Shown here: positions 5,564 to 6,696 of the stretch, one piece after another
How positions within the stretch are numbered: position 1 is the first letter of the stretch
Layout: the number at the start of each line of letters is the position of its first letter
Assembly: GCA_013215515.1 (NCBI GenBank)
Contig: JABSPC010000693.1
Span: 1-6,696, forward strand
DNA from: Crocinitomicaceae bacterium
GTDB lineage: Bacteria; Bacteroidota; Bacteroidia; Flavobacteriales_D; Crocinitomicaceae
DNA length: 6,696 nucleotides
Reading direction: 5' to 3'
The notes under the pieces: model-generated
What the model was told of the DNA's origin: nothing
What the model saw: only the letters and a program-made list of their open reading frames with translations
The model's database searches: none
Program-made: the position numbers and the translations under genes

Positions 5564-6696
5564 ATGGCTATAGGAAAGAAAGAATTGGAATTCAATAAGA
5601 ACGATGATAAAATGCGTTTGAAAATTTCTGCACTTCAACGTGAACTTGAGAAAATTTATGAAGGCGGAGGAAAAAAACGTATTGAAAAATTACATTCAAA
5701 AGGTAAGCTCACGGCTCGCGAAAGAATTGACCTCCTACTCGATCCTAAATCGGAACAAATTGAAATCGGTGCAATTGCTGGTTATGGTATGTACGAAGAA
5801 CATGGCGGATGTCCGGCAGCTGGTGTTGTTGTGGTAATAGGCTATGTCTCTGGGAAACAATGTATCGTTGTAGCTAACGACGCTACTGTTAAGGCGGGCG
5901 CTTGGTTTCCAATTACAGGAAAAAAGAATTTAAGAGCGCAAGAAATTGCAATGGAGAACAGACTTCCAATTATCTACTTAGTGGATTCAGCTGGAGTTTT
6001 CTTGCCGTTGCAGGATGAAATTTTCCCAGACAAAGAACATTTTGGTAGAATTTTTAGAAATAACGCTGTAATGAGTTCAATGGGTATTGTTCAAATTGCA
6101 GCGGTAATGGGAAGTTGTGTTGCCGGTGGTGCCTACTTACCTATTATGTCTGATGAATCTTTAATTGTCAATAAAACGGGAACAATATTCCTCGCAGGGT
6201 CTTACTTAGTTAAGGCTGCCATTGGCGAAACAATAGATAATGAATCATTGGGCGGTTCTGTAACTCACACTGAAATCTCAGGGGTATGTGATTACAAAAC
6301 AGAAAGTGATGAAGAGTGTTTATCTACAATCCGTGATTTAATGGATAAAATTGGACATTCTGAAAACGCTGGATTTGATCGTAAGGAAACGATTGCTCCT
6401 AAGACCGATCCTAAAAAAATGTATGGGATTTTACCAGCAGATAGATCTAAGCCGTATAACGTCAAGGATATCATTAAGTGCTTGGTTGATGATTCTAAAT
6501 TCACTGAGTACAAAGCGGATTACGGTAAATCTATAGTTAATGGTTATGCAAGAATAGATGGCTGGAGTGTTGGAATAGTAGCGAATCAAAGAGAAATTGT
6601 AAAAAACGCGAAAGGTGAAATGCAATTCGGCGGTGTTATCTACTCTGATTCTGCCAGCAAGTCTGCTCGATTTATAATGAACTGCAATCAAAAGAA
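5564..6696 (+). CDS. Acyl-CoA carboxylase carboxyltransferase (beta) subunit, 3' end outside window
   Basis: The frame is open from ATG 5564 to the window end (377 complete codons); family members have about 540 residues, so roughly the last 30% is missing. This subunit moves the carboxyl group from carboxybiotin, made by a partner alpha subunit, onto an acyl-CoA. The N-terminal half holds KLTARERIDLLLD (48-60), EHGGCP (79-84), VVANDATVKAGAWFP (102-116), LVDSAG (139-144), the long match around FPDKEHFGRIF, GSCVAGGAY (183-191), whose glycines form an oxyanion hole for the thioester, and LGGSVTH (229-235). The second domain has started, with QFGGVIYSDSA near 358-368. The block FPDKEHFGR and MSSMGI resembles methylcrotonoyl-CoA carboxylase beta (human MCCC2) more than propionyl-CoA forms, so leucine breakdown is a reasonable guess, but substrate cannot be fixed from this part. 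No Shine-Dalgarno sequence or fully convincing promoter is seen upstream. Confidence 0.95.
   Translation, partial: MAIGKKELEFNKNDDKMRLKISALQRELEKIYEGGGKKRIEKLHSKGKLTARERIDLLLDPKSEQIEIGAIAGYGMYEEHGGCPAAGVVVVIGYVSGKQCIVVANDATVKAGAWFPITGKKNLRAQEIAMENRLPIIYLVDSAGVFLPLQDEIFPDKEHFGRIFRNNAVMSSMGIVQIAAVMGSCVAGGAYLPIMSDESLIVNKTGTIFLAGSYLVKAAIGETIDNESLGGSVTHTEISGVCDYKTESDEECLSTIRDLMDKIGHSENAGFDRKETIAPKTDPKKMYGILPADRSKPYNVKDIIKCLVDDSKFTEYKADYGKSIVNGYARIDGWSVGIVANQREIVKNAKGEMQFGGVIYSDSASKSARFIMNCNQK

Noticed and set aside
5640..5837. Plus-strand open frame of 65 codons inside the carboxylase gene
   Set aside because: It is in a different frame from the carboxylase coding sequence, which is strongly conserved across this stretch. 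It is a shadow, as are the frames at 6292-6691.
1..6696. CRISPR array, tRNA/rRNA genes, insertion sequences, toxin-antitoxin or defence cassette
   Set aside because: No spaced direct repeats, cloverleaf-like sequence, transposase motifs or paired small genes were seen. The DEAH helicase alone, without a nuclease or methylase partner, does not make a defence system.

Overview
The window looks like ordinary chromosomal sequence from an AT-rich Bacteroidota bacterium, probably of the Flavobacteriia type. Four observations support this. Several start codons are preceded by the Bacteroidota-type promoter (TTG, about 17-23 nt, then TAnnTTTG). Shine-Dalgarno sequences are absent. The first gene carries the Cys/Trp N-terminal domain that I know from Bacteroidota proteins. 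The protein sequences of TrxB, Pcm and the acyl-CoA carboxylase subunit read like flavobacterial homologues.

Layout, left to right. (1) Positions 1-111 form a perfect 45-bp inverted repeat around a 21-nt spacer. It lies inside, and cuts short, a minus-strand gene (start 261) whose N-terminal domain is recognisable. This looks like a contig-end fold-back rather than biology. (2) Positions 434-1945, minus strand: a complete 503-aa SF2 DEAD/DEAH-box helicase. (3) Positions 1946-2136: a divergent promoter region with a good promoter for the helicase and another for trxB, and two abutting 10-bp palindromes midway between them. (4) Positions 2137-3090, plus strand: thioredoxin reductase TrxB, followed by a hairpin terminator. 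(5) Positions 3247-3807, minus strand: a secreted chalcone-isomerase-like protein with its own strong intrinsic terminator. (6) Positions 3916-4536, plus strand: a four-helix membrane protein with a cysteine-bearing tail, ended by a clear terminator. (7) Positions 4715-5359, minus strand: protein-L-isoaspartate methyltransferase, probably starting at GTG. (8) From 5564 to the window end, plus strand: the first 377 residues of a biotin-dependent acyl-CoA carboxylase carboxyltransferase (beta) subunit, cut by the window edge.

The genes alternate in strand, and most have their own promoter and terminator, so they behave as single-gene units and not as an operon. TrxB (thiol redox) and Pcm (repair of isoaspartyl protein damage) are both protein-maintenance housekeeping enzymes, but nothing in the sequence links them. 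I found no mobile element, CRISPR array, RNA gene or defence cassette. No intergenic stretch exceeds about 210 bases. I do not see a convincing undescribed system. The items most worth a second look are the fold-back at the left end, the membrane protein with the Cys-rich tail, and the choice of start for pcm.
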